From the NCBI RefSeq assembly GCF_003419895.1, contig NZ_QPMM01000004.1, positions 310,001 through 374,000 on the forward strand: a DNA stretch of 64,000 nucleotides, read 5' to 3'. The notes beneath the pieces are model-generated. The model was not told the DNA's origin. It was given only the letters and a program-made list of their open reading frames with translations, and searched no databases. This document shows positions 15,373 to 24,612 of the stretch, in pieces; the first letter of the stretch is position 1, and each line of letters starts with the position of its first letter. The stretch comes from Chitinophaga silvatica. GTDB lineage: Bacteria; Bacteroidota; Bacteroidia; Chitinophagales; Chitinophagaceae. A program made the translations under genes and the position numbers.

Positions 15373-16920
15373 TTAGTATCCTGGATTTTGTTTGAGGTTT
15401 GGATTTACAGCAAGATCGCTGGTTGGGATTGGGAACAGCAGATATTTAGGATCATCTGGTTGTTTTAACTGCCAAGGATCGAGGTATTTACCAAAGCGGA
15501 TAAGATCCTGTCTTCTCCAACCTTCCCAATATAATTCACGGCCTCTTTCATCTATCAGTTTATCGGTTGTCAGGTCGGCAAAAATAGTAGCACCACGTTT
15601 AGTTCTCAGACCATTTACGATGGTGAGGGCGGCTGGGGCGTTGTTAGTTCTTAACAATGCTTCGGCTTTCATCAGTAATACGTCTGCATAGCGCATGAAT
15701 ACGAAGTCGTTACTGGCATCATTACCACCACCTTTCATATCAGGAGGGTATTTAACTACTCTGATACCTGCAGCTTCAACAGCATCGCCATTTACACGGA
15801 TTGTGATATCGGGGGTGAAAACTAAAGGTAGACCATTCCTATCAAGTATTTTCTCTCCTTTTTCGTTGTATTGTTGTCCAATCAGGAAACCTACTCTTAA
15901 GCCGCCAATATTGGTAACCCCTTGGTATGCCATACCTTTTCGTGAATCCACATCTTCGAATTTATTGTAGAAATCAGAAAGTGTGGTAAATCCGTTCCAG
16001 CCACCGGGTGTTTGCTTATAGTGCAGTGTACAGGTCCAACGGCAGTAAACATTATTACCTGCACGGGAAGTACTGAATCCTGGGCCATTTTGTTGTGTGA
16101 AGATGTTCTCCGTAGAGATTACATCATTATTGTATGCGAAGTTATCGAAGTAATTATTGGCTAATGCATAATTACCTGTAGCGGTAATTTCATCAGCCAG
16201 TGAAATTACTTTTTGCATATCTGCTGCGTCAAAAGTCGGGGCTTTACGATTCAGGAAGGCGCCTTTATTAAGGTAAACTTTCATCATCAGGAATTTTGCG
16301 GCATCCTGAGTGGCTACATAGGCAGCTTTGGTTGCAGCCCTGGTAGGCAGGTTAGGCATGATTGCGGTAAGTTCACTGATAATGTAGTCCATGGCTTCCT
16401 GTGTTTGCATCACTTTCGGAGCTTTCAGGAGGTCATCGCCCGGATTACGGAAGGCTACCTGATTAAACAGGTCGAGTGTTCCGAAAATAGACCATACTCT
16501 TAAGAAACGGGCTTCGGCTTCAACACGTGGAGTTGGTTTAAAGCGAAGTACGTTGGAGGCATCAAACTGGTCGAGCAACAGGGAGGTGTAGGCTGTTTGT
16601 ATACGGAGGTTATCAGATGTCCATCTGTGTTCATGTAATTCTCTCCATACACCGCCATCATCCCAGTCGGCACCTCTTGTAGGTCCGACACAGGCATCTG
16701 TTGACATTTCACAAAGGCCAAATGTCTGGGAGAAGTCCTGATATGCAAACTGCATATCGTCATATGCTGCTTTAAGCAGTTGATCGGCGGTCAACAGGGA
16801 GTCGGCCTGTTGCTGAGTAATAGCGCTACCCAGATTTTCTTTCAGGCTACAGGCTGAATAAGCCATACAGCCTGCAATAACTAACGTGGATTTGAGAATA
16901 TTTCGAATCATAATAATCAT
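15373..16920 (-). CDS. SusD/RagB family nutrient-binding outer-membrane lipoprotein
   Basis: A 515-residue SusD-type lipoprotein that caps the SusC transporter and captures oligosaccharide at the cell surface. The signal peptide ends near Cys24 (AYSAC); an IAGC at residues 15-18 is a second possible lipobox. The N-terminal tetratricopeptide-like helices and a C-terminal SusD domain with the typical VFMRYADVLLMKAEALLR and ERGRELYWEGWRRQDLIRFGKY stretches are clear. It ends NPNLKQNPGY, a usual SusD terminus. It is 14 bp downstream of susC. The start could be Met4 (MIRNILK). Confidence 0.95.
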   Translation of the reverse strand: MIIMIRNILKSTLVIAGCMAYSACSLKENLGSAITQQQADSLLTADQLLKAAYDDMQFAYQDFSQTFGLCEMSTDACVGPTRGADWDDGGVWRELHEHRWTSDNLRIQTAYTSLLLDQFDASNVLRFKPTPRVEAEARFLRVWSIFGTLDLFNQVAFRNPGDDLLKAPKVMQTQEAMDYIISELTAIMPNLPTRAATKAAYVATQDAAKFLMMKVYLNKGAFLNRKAPTFDAADMQKVISLADEITATGNYALANNYFDNFAYNNDVISTENIFTQQNGPGFSTSRAGNNVYCRWTCTLHYKQTPGGWNGFTTLSDFYNKFEDVDSRKGMAYQGVTNIGGLRVGFLIGQQYNEKGEKILDRNGLPLVFTPDITIRVNGDAVEAAGIRVVKYPPDMKGGGNDASNDFVFMRYADVLLMKAEALLRTNNAPAALTIVNGLRTKRGATIFADLTTDKLIDERGRELYWEGWRRQDLIRFGKYLDPWQLKQPDDPKYLLFPIPTSDLAVNPNLKQNPGY

Positions 16921-16934
16921 TTTTTAGCTGGAAA

Positions 16935-19883
16935 TTATAAAGAGAATGATACACCGAACACCACGCTTCTGGCAGTTGGATAAGGTATATACTCAATACC
17001 GAAAGAAGACACACCATTGATGTTTTTGTCGGTATTTACTTCAGGATCGAAGCCGGTATATTTAGTGAGTACGAATAGGTTCTGGCCTGTAACGTAAATA
17101 ACAGGATTTTTCAACACCTTACCAGCAATATGGAACTGGTGAGAGAGAGTGATATTATCCAGTTTCAGGAAGTTACCATTTTCGAGGAAGCGTGAAGAAG
17201 CAGCAGGTGAGTTGGTTTTGGATTCTCCATTACCCAATACTGATTTTGCAACGTTTCTTGAACCAAGGTTATTGATTGGAAGAACAGTGTTGGCAGTATT
17301 GTTATAAATCTGGAAACCAAAAGCACCGTGAGAGCTGGCAGATAATGACCATCTTTTATATTTTACTTCAGAATTGATACCCAGTAAAGCTTTAGGGTTA
17401 GGGTTGGTCAGATAGAATTTCTTACCATTTTCGGCGTAAATACTATTTCCTTTATCATCAAATCCTTCAAATTTCTGCAAATAGAAAGTATTAAGAGGGT
17501 AACCATTTTCCAAACGTTGAGAGAACGCATCGGAAACACCCTGACCATCGATAGAACCAGTTCTGATAACCGGACCAGTATACCCTTCAAATTTGTTTTT
17601 CAGGTAAGTACCGTTAACACCTATAGACCAGCTCCAGTCTTTAGACTGAATTACCTGACCTCTTAATGATATTTCAACACCAGTATTCACCACCTTACCA
17701 GGGAAATTGATCCAGTAAGTAGATGCTGGGGCCGGAGACATTGTAGTAAAGCTAAACAGCAGATTACTGGTGTTTTTCAGGAAGTAATCAATAGTACCTG
17801 TTAAACGATCTTTAGCAAATCCGAAGTCGACTCCTATGTTCAGCTGCTTTGAAGTTTCCCATTGTAAATCCGGGTTTGCAACGTTAGAAAGTTTTGCACT
17901 TCCGGCAGCTACGGTGTATTGAGACTGAGCAGCACCAGCCGGGAACTCCTGGTTACCAGTAGTACCATAACCAACTCTCAGTGCCAGATTGCTAAATGTT
18001 CCGCTGCCTTTAAGGAATGATTCATTGATTGTATTCCATTTTGCTGCAAAAGAAGGGAAATATCCATAACGGTGGTTCGCTCCAAATTTGTTGGAACCAT
18101 CGGCTCTCATTGTAGCGGTTAGGATATACTTATCTTTTGCATTGATTGTTGCTCTGCCAAAGAAAGACTGTAATTCAGATTCCGGATTGCGGAAAGAACT
18201 TACAAAAGTATTTGTTTGGGAAGGAGACTGCAGTTGATCATAGTATTTGAGGGCTTGGGTAGGGAAACCTTTAGCCCCAATACCAACGCCTGAATATTCG
18301 AATTTCTGAACCTCATAACCTACCATGGCAGTCAGGTTATAGCCTTTACTAATCTCATTATTATAGGTTAAAGTGCTGTTAAACAACTGTGTATTTAGTT
18401 CAGCAGTATTATAAGCAGCAATACCATTGTTATAGACCTGATCAATGTTAATGGATTTATCGAGTTGTGCACGGCGTTGTCCTATCTGGTGGTTAACGCT
18501 ATACATAGTTCTGAGTTCCCAGTGATCGTTGAATTTGAAGTAAGGAGAAATACTTCCCAAAATGAAGCTGATGTTGGCATTATCATCATAGCCGGCCGAC
18601 ATTAAAGCCGGGTTTACTGGCTGATTAACGCCGAGGGTATAAAAAGAACCATCTGCATTATACAGAGGATCGGTTGGGTTCCATTGTAAAGCCTGACCAA
18701 CTAAGCTACCGGTAAATCCGGCGTTGTTAGAGATAGGAGCCAGTTGTTCATTAGTTTGGGCAGCCATGATATTGTAATCGACACCCAGTTTCTGACTTTC
18801 CAGGAATTTATTCTGACCGCTTAAAGTAGCTGTATATTTTTTCAGGCCAGATTTTTTAACGATACCTTCCTGGTTCATTAACCCGAAAGAGGCTCTGTAC
18901 CTTCCGGTTTCATTACCGCCACTCATGGCAATACCTACGTTTTGAGTAATACCGGTGCGCAGAATAGATCCTAAACCATCAGAACTGGAACCACCATCAC
19001 CACCTGTTTGGTTGTATTGTTTCAGGGCAGCACGATATTCATCAGCATTCAGGACATTCAGTTTTTTCATGATGCTGCTTTGACCAACAGAATAATTGAC
19101 ATCCAGTTGCATTGGTCCAACCGCTGCTTTTTTGGTGGTAATAATAACAACACCATTAGAGCCACGGGAACCGTAGATTGCAGTAGCAGAAGCATCTTTT
19201 AATACTTCCATGGTGGCAATATCGAATGAGTTAATAAAGTTTAGCGGGTTAGCATCAGGGGTCTGGCCTAAGCCGGTTAAACTCAGGGAAGGACGGGCAA
19301 CGCGGCCATCTAACGGTACACCGTCTACTACGTATAACGGCTGGTTACCTGCACGAACAGACGATACACCTCTGATTCTTACTGTTGCAGATGCGCCTGG
19401 GGCACCATTATTATTTAAGATCATTAAACCGGAAACTTTACCTTGGATCAGTTGATCCGGAGCGGTAGTGATCCCCTTATTGAAATCTGCAGCTTTTACC
19501 TGAGCAATAGCACCGGTAAGGTCTTTTTTACGGGTAGTTCCATACCCCACTACAACTACGTCTGTAAGCGTAGTATTTTCCTGGGAGAGTTGAATGTTGA
19601 TACTGGATTTATTGGCAATACTTACTTCCTGGGAAGTATAGCCAATAAAAGAGATAATTAATGTAGCGGCATTATTGGCTACAGAAAGTTTGAATGTACC
19701 ATCGCCATCGGCGGTGGTACCAGTTTGGGTGCCTTTTACCTGGATAGTAGCGCCGGGGATTGCGGAACCGGTTTTGTCTGTTACTTTTCCGGTAATTGTC
19801 CTGTTCTGTGCAGCAGCAACATACTGTAATGCAAACAGTAAGGTGCACAGAAGAAGAGTTTTGATGGATCGTGTCTTGAACAT
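16935..19883 (-). CDS. SusC/RagA family TonB-dependent outer-membrane transporter
   Basis: A 982-residue TonB-dependent transporter for oligosaccharides. Signal peptide 1-25 (QYVAAAQ); a carboxypeptidase-regulatory-like beta-sandwich (about 27-105, ITGKVTDKTGSAIPGATIQV); the SusC hallmark VVVVGYGTTRKKDLTGA at about 108-124; a plug domain with IRGVSSVRAGNQPLYVVDGVP and ATAIYGSRGSNGVVIITTK; then a 22-stranded barrel ending VVFGVSFSL. No N-terminal extension (STN) is present, so it is not of the anti-sigma-signalling type; regulation probably comes from the SusR-like protein encoded upstream. It is paired with the SusD gene 14 bp downstream. Confidence 0.96.
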   Translation of the reverse strand: MFKTRSIKTLLLCTLLFALQYVAAAQNRTITGKVTDKTGSAIPGATIQVKGTQTGTTADGDGTFKLSVANNAATLIISFIGYTSQEVSIANKSSINIQLSQENTTLTDVVVVGYGTTRKKDLTGAIAQVKAADFNKGITTAPDQLIQGKVSGLMILNNNGAPGASATVRIRGVSSVRAGNQPLYVVDGVPLDGRVARPSLSLTGLGQTPDANPLNFINSFDIATMEVLKDASATAIYGSRGSNGVVIITTKKAAVGPMQLDVNYSVGQSSIMKKLNVLNADEYRAALKQYNQTGGDGGSSSDGLGSILRTGITQNVGIAMSGGNETGRYRASFGLMNQEGIVKKSGLKKYTATLSGQNKFLESQKLGVDYNIMAAQTNEQLAPISNNAGFTGSLVGQALQWNPTDPLYNADGSFYTLGVNQPVNPALMSAGYDDNANISFILGSISPYFKFNDHWELRTMYSVNHQIGQRRAQLDKSINIDQVYNNGIAAYNTAELNTQLFNSTLTYNNEISKGYNLTAMVGYEVQKFEYSGVGIGAKGFPTQALKYYDQLQSPSQTNTFVSSFRNPESELQSFFGRATINAKDKYILTATMRADGSNKFGANHRYGYFPSFAAKWNTINESFLKGSGTFSNLALRVGYGTTGNQEFPAGAAQSQYTVAAGSAKLSNVANPDLQWETSKQLNIGVDFGFAKDRLTGTIDYFLKNTSNLLFSFTTMSPAPASTYWINFPGKVVNTGVEISLRGQVIQSKDWSWSIGVNGTYLKNKFEGYTGPVIRTGSIDGQGVSDAFSQRLENGYPLNTFYLQKFEGFDDKGNSIYAENGKKFYLTNPNPKALLGINSEVKYKRWSLSASSHGAFGFQIYNNTANTVLPINNLGSRNVAKSVLGNGESKTNSPAASSRFLENGNFLKLDNITLSHQFHIAGKVLKNPVIYVTGQNLFVLTKYTGFDPEVNTDKNINGVSSFGIEYIPYPTARSVVFGVSFSL

Positions 19884-20292
19884 AATGTGGATTTTTTTTG
19901 CGCAGTGAAATGCTGTTCTTTAAGCGTTTTGTCGATGCTTACTTTGAATTTCTAATGGCAATAGGAAGCTGTTAGCAGTAAATGTTTTTACTGCAAGGCA
20001 AGCGACGTGGATGCAATTAAATTTCCCTTTAAGGTTTCATCGTGGAACGACTGGAGTCGTTGGCTACTTTAAGTGTGTTTTTTAAACGTTTTTAGATTCC
20101 TGGTTTTTTATCGCGACTGATGATGATCAAAGTAAATTATCAATCGGCAGGTCAACAACTAATACAAGCAAAATATAGAAAATATTGTTCTATTTTTGGA
20201 GATGTACAATTAAAAATGATTGATAATCAATCGATTGAATTTGTATATAAATTTTTATTATATAAATGAAATCAGGGTTTTTCTGGGATTTT
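19884..20292 (-). promoter_or_regulatory. susC leader region with inverted repeats
   Basis: A 409-bp gap with no gene. It holds AACGACTGGAGTCGTT (20046-20061) and the palindrome GATTGATAATCAATC (20218-20232). The second is close to the 3' end of the SusR-like gene and could be a regulator site. No TAnnTTTG element was placed with confidence. Confidence 0.35.
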
Positions 20293-21912
20293 TTACAGGG
20301 CTTTTATATCCATAATTCGTTGTTCGAATTCCTCACTTGGCATTAAAGAGCGTTTTTTGATTTTGGTTTTATAAGCATAAATAGTGTTTACACTATACTC
20401 TAAAATACTGGCTATCTTTTCATTATCATTTATTCCAATTCGGATAAGCGCAAATATTCTCAAATCTGTATTTAATAATTCGTTTTCCTTAAGAATAACC
20501 TGGTTGTCTTTATCGAAAAGGTCATTGAATGCAGTAACAAAATGAGGAAATATTTTTAGGAATACCCTATCGAAGTTCATGAATAGTTCATCTCTTTCCT
20601 GCCTGATGTTGATGTTATTAATAATGAACTTTACCTCGGCTGTAGATTTGCTATCGGTTAACTTTTGCTCCAAAGTTTGCTTTAACTTTTCCAGTTTGGC
20701 AATATAGGTAGCATTAATATTAAAGCAGTAACCTACATACTCTTCTTTAATTTTATTTGCTTCAAGTAATTGATTATTAATCTCCTGTTGTTTCAGGTGG
20801 GCTTCAGTAATAATCCGTTGGGCAACCTTAAGTTTTCGTACCTGTCTGAAAACGGTTATAGCTAATACAACTAAAGCTACAAGTAATAGAGTGACGATTG
20901 CAGCATAGATGAGTAACGATTTGGTTCTTTCTTCAGCAGTAAGTATTCTTTCGCGCTCAATAATGGGTAAAATACTACTAACCATTACTTTTCTTTGGCG
21001 GGCGCCATAAAATACTGCTTCGGCAATTGCCCTCTCAATACAGTGAGAAGCATTCTTAATATCACCTTTTTCAAAAAGCAAGGTAGCCAGGCTATAACTG
21101 GCCATAGTTTCTTTAGTTGAAGCTCTGATATCGGAAATCGCTGATCTAATCATCAGTGCAATAGCTGTATCTATCTTTTCTGTGGCCACATAAATAGCTC
21201 CTAATGTGCAGGCAGAAACCGCAATTTGCCTGTCGGTTAAGCCAGGTTGATCCAGGTTCGGGTAAATAGAAAGGGCCTCCTTTACATTTCCCAGTTTAAA
21301 TTGCTGCAAACCCCTGTTATAACGGTATTCAAAAGAATTGGGCGACATCAGGTGAAGGGCGGAGTCGATATATCTGCTGGCAGTACGAATATATTCCGGA
21401 GTGTAATATTTATCCTGGTTATAATCGGCAAGATCGAAGTACAATCTGCTTTTCATCAGATAGTACTCAATTTTTGTACTATCGGGGCTACCATTGGCAT
21501 TTATGGTGTTAATAAAAGCTGCTGTTTCGGTAAACATGCCACTGGAGAGTAAGATGTACCCCATTTTTACTTTAGCCTCCACAATCCTTACAGGGTCCTG
21601 CAGCTGTTCAGACAGGTTTTCCATCAACTGAGCATATACGAATGCCGAGTCGAAATTAAATACCTTATAGGCATTATAAAGTTGAAGGTAGGAATTGTAA
21701 AGAGTATGAGGGTCACGCCTTTGCAGTCTGCTACGCAGACTGTCGATTCTTTTTATTTTGATGGAGTCATATAACGTGGATTGCTCCATTGCCTTGTTTA
21801 ACTCCTTCATTAGGCTGTCGACGGGCGCTTTTGCAACAGCGGTGAAGGTCACAAACATAAATAAGGCAAGGCTGCCTAGAATTCGATTCATAGCTCGATT
21901 GATAAAAAACAC
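20293..21912 (-). CDS. SusR-like membrane regulator (TPR, transmembrane, DUF6377-type output)
   Basis: A 539-residue regulator. A signal/anchor at residues 9-28 is followed by a periplasmic alpha-helical TPR-like sensor (about 40-335), one transmembrane helix (about 340-362, LLIYAAIVTLLLVALVVLAI), a coiled coil (about 365-400) and a C-terminal domain with a helix-turn-helix-like end (INDNEKIASILEYSVNTIYAYKTKIKKRS). This architecture is that of SusR, which activates the starch operon in Bacteroides; the DUF6377 name is recalled, not checked. It is encoded directly upstream of susC on the same strand, so it probably activates susCD in response to a periplasmic oligosaccharide. Confidence 0.75.
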   Translation of the reverse strand: MFFINRAMNRILGSLALFMFVTFTAVAKAPVDSLMKELNKAMEQSTLYDSIKIKRIDSLRSRLQRRDPHTLYNSYLQLYNAYKVFNFDSAFVYAQLMENLSEQLQDPVRIVEAKVKMGYILLSSGMFTETAAFINTINANGSPDSTKIEYYLMKSRLYFDLADYNQDKYYTPEYIRTASRYIDSALHLMSPNSFEYRYNRGLQQFKLGNVKEALSIYPNLDQPGLTDRQIAVSACTLGAIYVATEKIDTAIALMIRSAISDIRASTKETMASYSLATLLFEKGDIKNASHCIERAIAEAVFYGARQRKVMVSSILPIIERERILTAEERTKSLLIYAAIVTLLLVALVVLAITVFRQVRKLKVAQRIITEAHLKQQEINNQLLEANKIKEEYVGYCFNINATYIAKLEKLKQTLEQKLTDSKSTAEVKFIINNINIRQERDELFMNFDRVFLKIFPHFVTAFNDLFDKDNQVILKENELLNTDLRIFALIRIGINDNEKIASILEYSVNTIYAYKTKIKKRSLMPSEEFEQRIMDIKAL

Positions 21913-21973
21913 AGGTCTAAGCTAAATTTAAGTGACTTTTTTGATAAAAACTATTGTTTTACATAAAGTAAAA

Positions 21974-22015
21974 AATGCAGAAGCGAAGGTTATTGATAAC
22001 CTTCGCTTCTGCATT
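21974..22015 (-). terminator. Terminator with a 20-bp perfect stem
   Basis: Two perfectly complementary 20-base arms meet around a central TG (arms begin aatgcagaagcgaagg...). On the minus strand it is followed by TTTTTACTTT. It lies 15 bp after the stop of the NlpE-like gene. Confidence 0.85.
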
Positions 22016-22029
22016 AGAATTATTATTTA

Positions 22030-22488
22030 TTACTGAACTTTTTTCAGGGAATAATTATGATTGCTTTCTATGGTTTTCATCTCAGAATCCAGCAATTTCA
22101 ATTCATTTTCTGAAACCTTCTTAAAATAGCGTTGCAGGTTTTTGTCTTTATCCGGATTTAGTTGAATGATAGTTGCAGCTGGGTCGGCAGGTGTGCCCTG
22201 CAAAACCGCAAAATTTCCTTCACTGGGGAATGATTGATTTTTACCCAGATAGGTTTCTTTCATGCTGAAATGATAATCCTTGTTATCAGTATTGGTAGTA
22301 AGGGTCAGATCAGTAATGATACCCTCGCAATCGGCACAGGGAAGTGTGCCTGAATAGGTAACAGTTGTTATTACAGAAGTATCGTTTGGATTGGAAATAA
22401 TAGCGCTGTCTGTTTTCCCTGTTTTTGATTTAGAGTTTTGACAGGAAAAAAGAGCTATGCAGATAATCAGAAAAGTAATATGTCTCAT
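22030..22488 (-). CDS. NlpE N-terminal domain lipoprotein
   Basis: A 152-residue lipoprotein starting MRHITFLIICIALFSC with lipobox LFSC. The mature protein is a single NlpE-N-type beta-barrel with the signature YSGTLPCADCEGIITDLTL (CxxC pair, about residues 46-64) and GNFAVLQG. NlpE in E. coli is an outer-membrane lipoprotein linked to copper tolerance and Cpx surface sensing; Bacteroidota members are small single-domain versions of uncertain role. An upstream in-frame ATG at 22512 would put a charged stretch before the signal peptide, so the inner ATG is preferred. It follows the phytase-like gene closely. Confidence 0.8.
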   Translation of the reverse strand: MRHITFLIICIALFSCQNSKSKTGKTDSAIISNPNDTSVITTVTYSGTLPCADCEGIITDLTLTTNTDNKDYHFSMKETYLGKNQSFPSEGNFAVLQGTPADPAATIIQLNPDKDKNLQRYFKKVSENELKLLDSEMKTIESNHNYSLKKVQ

Positions 22489-22522
22489 ATCCGATTTTTC
22501 CTTAGATAACAATATGTTATAC

Positions 22523-23674
22523 CTATTGTTTTGACGGAACTACTTCAAACAGAAAGAATTGTGATTCTTCCTTGTCGGAAAAGTTGTTATCGGCAACGAA
22601 TATGAGGCTTTGATGGCCGTTGGGCAAAATAGGCCCAAATGTCACCCCTTCTATATTATCGATATATCGGTTTAGAGAGGCGAAATTAAAGAGCAGCTTT
22701 TTGCTGGCTGGTTTAAAGCCCGGAGTTTGTTTTAGGGAGTTAATATTTTTGATATCGGTTGCCCCTTTGAGATCTGTAATAAATAGTTTTATAGTACAAT
22801 CCCTGATTCCTGTAGAAAAAGATCTTTCTATTGTCAGAATCCGGGTATCAGATAAAGCCAGGATATCAGAGATACCATTTACCTTAAAAGCATCTTCGGG
22901 AATGGCTTTATAGGCAATAGGCTCTAGTTTGTAGGCATATTGTGCTATAGGTTGTCTGGTATCCACATTATATTTAATAATACGGGTATAAGCCGGACCA
23001 TCAGTTACATCGGAACGAGGACCATCTTCATATCTTGGTTCTTCCAGGCTTACAAACATATGTTTGAAATTATCAGAGAATCCAATCCCTTCAAAAACGC
23101 CGTTTCTTCTGGGCCCATTTTCTGTAGCCTTCATTACAAATTGGGATGGAAGTGCGAATGAATCGAGATACTTACCTGTCAGGCTTATTTCATAAACTGC
23201 AGGGTTATTCAGGATGGTATCCTTATCTGTAACAATTCTTTCACCTTCGCTGCTCCAGACAAGGCAATTCTTTTTTGGATTAAATCTCATAGCTTCCGGG
23301 TCAGGTGCTAAAGATGGCGCTGTTTTGGAGTCGGGGTACGTTTGTCCTTGAGGATTAAGCAGATAGGTGACTTTTGTAAAAGCCACACTATCAAAAGATT
23401 TATCTGTAAAATATAATCTGGCGGTATAAAATCTGGCAGGATTAATAGCGGATCTATCGTCGCAGATCAAATAATAGTTTTGAGTCTGAGGGTCGTAATC
23501 AATACCTGAAAGTCCACCTACTGTGGTATTATCAAAGGAAAGATTGTAGGGCACGTTGTATTGGCCAATTAATTTTAAGGAGCCAATGGATTCATTGTTA
23601 TTAGTTTGCAGGCGGGTGGTTCTGCAACTGCTGGCGAGAACGATTGCCAGCACACATAAGCAAAAATTTTTCAT
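22523..23674 (-). CDS. Phytase-like esterase domain lipoprotein
   Basis: A 383-residue lipoprotein (lipobox ASSC, about residues 14-17) with a beta-propeller of the esterase-like activity of phytase family. Visible features include GGLSGIDYDPQTQNYYLICDDR, APDPEAMRFNPKKNCLVWSSEGER, GVFEGIGFSDN and NIEGVTFGPILPNGHQSLIFVADNNF. These Gly-Leu-Ser/Glu-Gly-Ile/Glu-Gly-Val blades are the family's usual pattern. It probably acts at the cell envelope on a phosphoester, but the substrate is unknown. It is 34 bp upstream of the NlpE-like gene and co-directional, so the two are likely one unit closed by the terminator at 21974. Confidence 0.8.
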   Translation of the reverse strand: MKNFCLCVLAIVLASSCRTTRLQTNNNESIGSLKLIGQYNVPYNLSFDNTTVGGLSGIDYDPQTQNYYLICDDRSAINPARFYTARLYFTDKSFDSVAFTKVTYLLNPQGQTYPDSKTAPSLAPDPEAMRFNPKKNCLVWSSEGERIVTDKDTILNNPAVYEISLTGKYLDSFALPSQFVMKATENGPRRNGVFEGIGFSDNFKHMFVSLEEPRYEDGPRSDVTDGPAYTRIIKYNVDTRQPIAQYAYKLEPIAYKAIPEDAFKVNGISDILALSDTRILTIERSFSTGIRDCTIKLFITDLKGATDIKNINSLKQTPGFKPASKKLLFNFASLNRYIDNIEGVTFGPILPNGHQSLIFVADNNFSDKEESQFFLFEVVPSKQ

Positions 23675-23712
23675 GCCGGCAATTTAGTAAATCTGTGTTA
23701 ATCTATTGTAAA

Positions 23713-23734
23713 GGCCAGCTCAGAAGAGCCGGCC
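23713..23734 (-). terminator. Terminator after the ferritin-like pair
   Basis: GGCCAGCTC pairs with GAGCCGGCC around an AGAA loop (one mismatch), followed on the minus strand by TTTACAA. It lies between the second ferritin-like gene and the phytase-like gene. Confidence 0.5.
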
Positions 23735-23768
23735 ACCGGATATTAAGCTTTGACCAACTTATGTGTAT

Positions 23769-24602
23769 TTATGGTTTAATGAATAATTTGGCGATGGGTA
23801 GTACCTGATCCATTGACAATGGTTCATCAAATGCTTCAGAGGCGCTATTGGCGCCAATGTTATCTAATGCTGCAATATCAATTCCTGCCTGAACTATTAA
23901 TTCCTCACCTGCGTAGGAAGGATTTACTGCTGTTGTTGCGATTCCGCTCTGATTTAAGGTAATCCATGGTTTTAGAGCTGCAGTGGCACCTAACTGGCCA
24001 ATTGCTCTGCGCATAGAACGTATATGAGAGGCATGACGTGCTTCTACAGAATGAATGCTCAGTGCCGCAGTTAATACTGTGGCATTGCCAGATAAGTTTG
24101 CTGCCTGGCCTTTATAGGCTCGTACACCAGTGTCTTCAAATGTTTGTGCAACAGCCAGAAAGTAGTTATAATCTGAAAATACAGTTGGGAAGGTTCCACC
24201 GGCTGTAAAATCAAATTCCGGGCTGGCGGGTGCTCCACCCAATCCGCTTAGTACGGTTTGTAGAAAATTGACATGCTCTTTCTCGTGATCGCGAATGGTA
24301 GTAATAGCGCCCAAACCGGCAGTGGGTATGAGGCCCGGAGTTGCTATGCCCTTAATATAGTAGGCAGATTCGAGGTATTCCAGAGTAAGAGCATATTTCA
24401 GTACATCGGCCACACTTGTTCCGGAAGTTGTTTGTGAGTAGGCTTTTTTGAACATTCCACCCAAGGCAAAAGGGATAGCAGCGAGTGCTATTTTGCCACT
24501 TATACGCGTAAATTCTTTCATGGCAGCCCGACGACTATCTAATCTGTCGTAAACCTCTGGGTCTACTTTTTCGATTTCATGAAAAATATTCTGTAAATCC
24601 AT
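23769..24602 (-). CDS. Ferritin-like domain protein with Tat-like signal (second of pair)
   Basis: A 277-residue protein starting MDLQNIFHEIEKVDPEVYDRL. It has a Tat-type signal near residues 21-50 (SRRAAMKEFTRISG then a hydrophobic core) and a ferritin-like four-helix bundle resembling the desiccation-related family. Helix motifs include LEYLESAYYIKG, IRDHEKEHVNFLQ, AVAQTFEDTGVRAYKG and SVEARHASHIRSMRR, which supply the E...ExxH-type carboxylate and histidine ligands of a di-iron site. An ATG at 24674 inside the previous gene is open in frame, but this start gives a 10-bp gap and a sensible N-terminus. Likely periplasmic; actual metal use is unproven. Confidence 0.8.
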   Translation of the reverse strand: MDLQNIFHEIEKVDPEVYDRLDSRRAAMKEFTRISGKIALAAIPFALGGMFKKAYSQTTSGTSVADVLKYALTLEYLESAYYIKGIATPGLIPTAGLGAITTIRDHEKEHVNFLQTVLSGLGGAPASPEFDFTAGGTFPTVFSDYNYFLAVAQTFEDTGVRAYKGQAANLSGNATVLTAALSIHSVEARHASHIRSMRRAIGQLGATAALKPWITLNQSGIATTAVNPSYAGEELIVQAGIDIAALDNIGANSASEAFDEPLSMDQVLPIAKLFIKP

Positions 24603-24612
24603 GTTTTTACAT

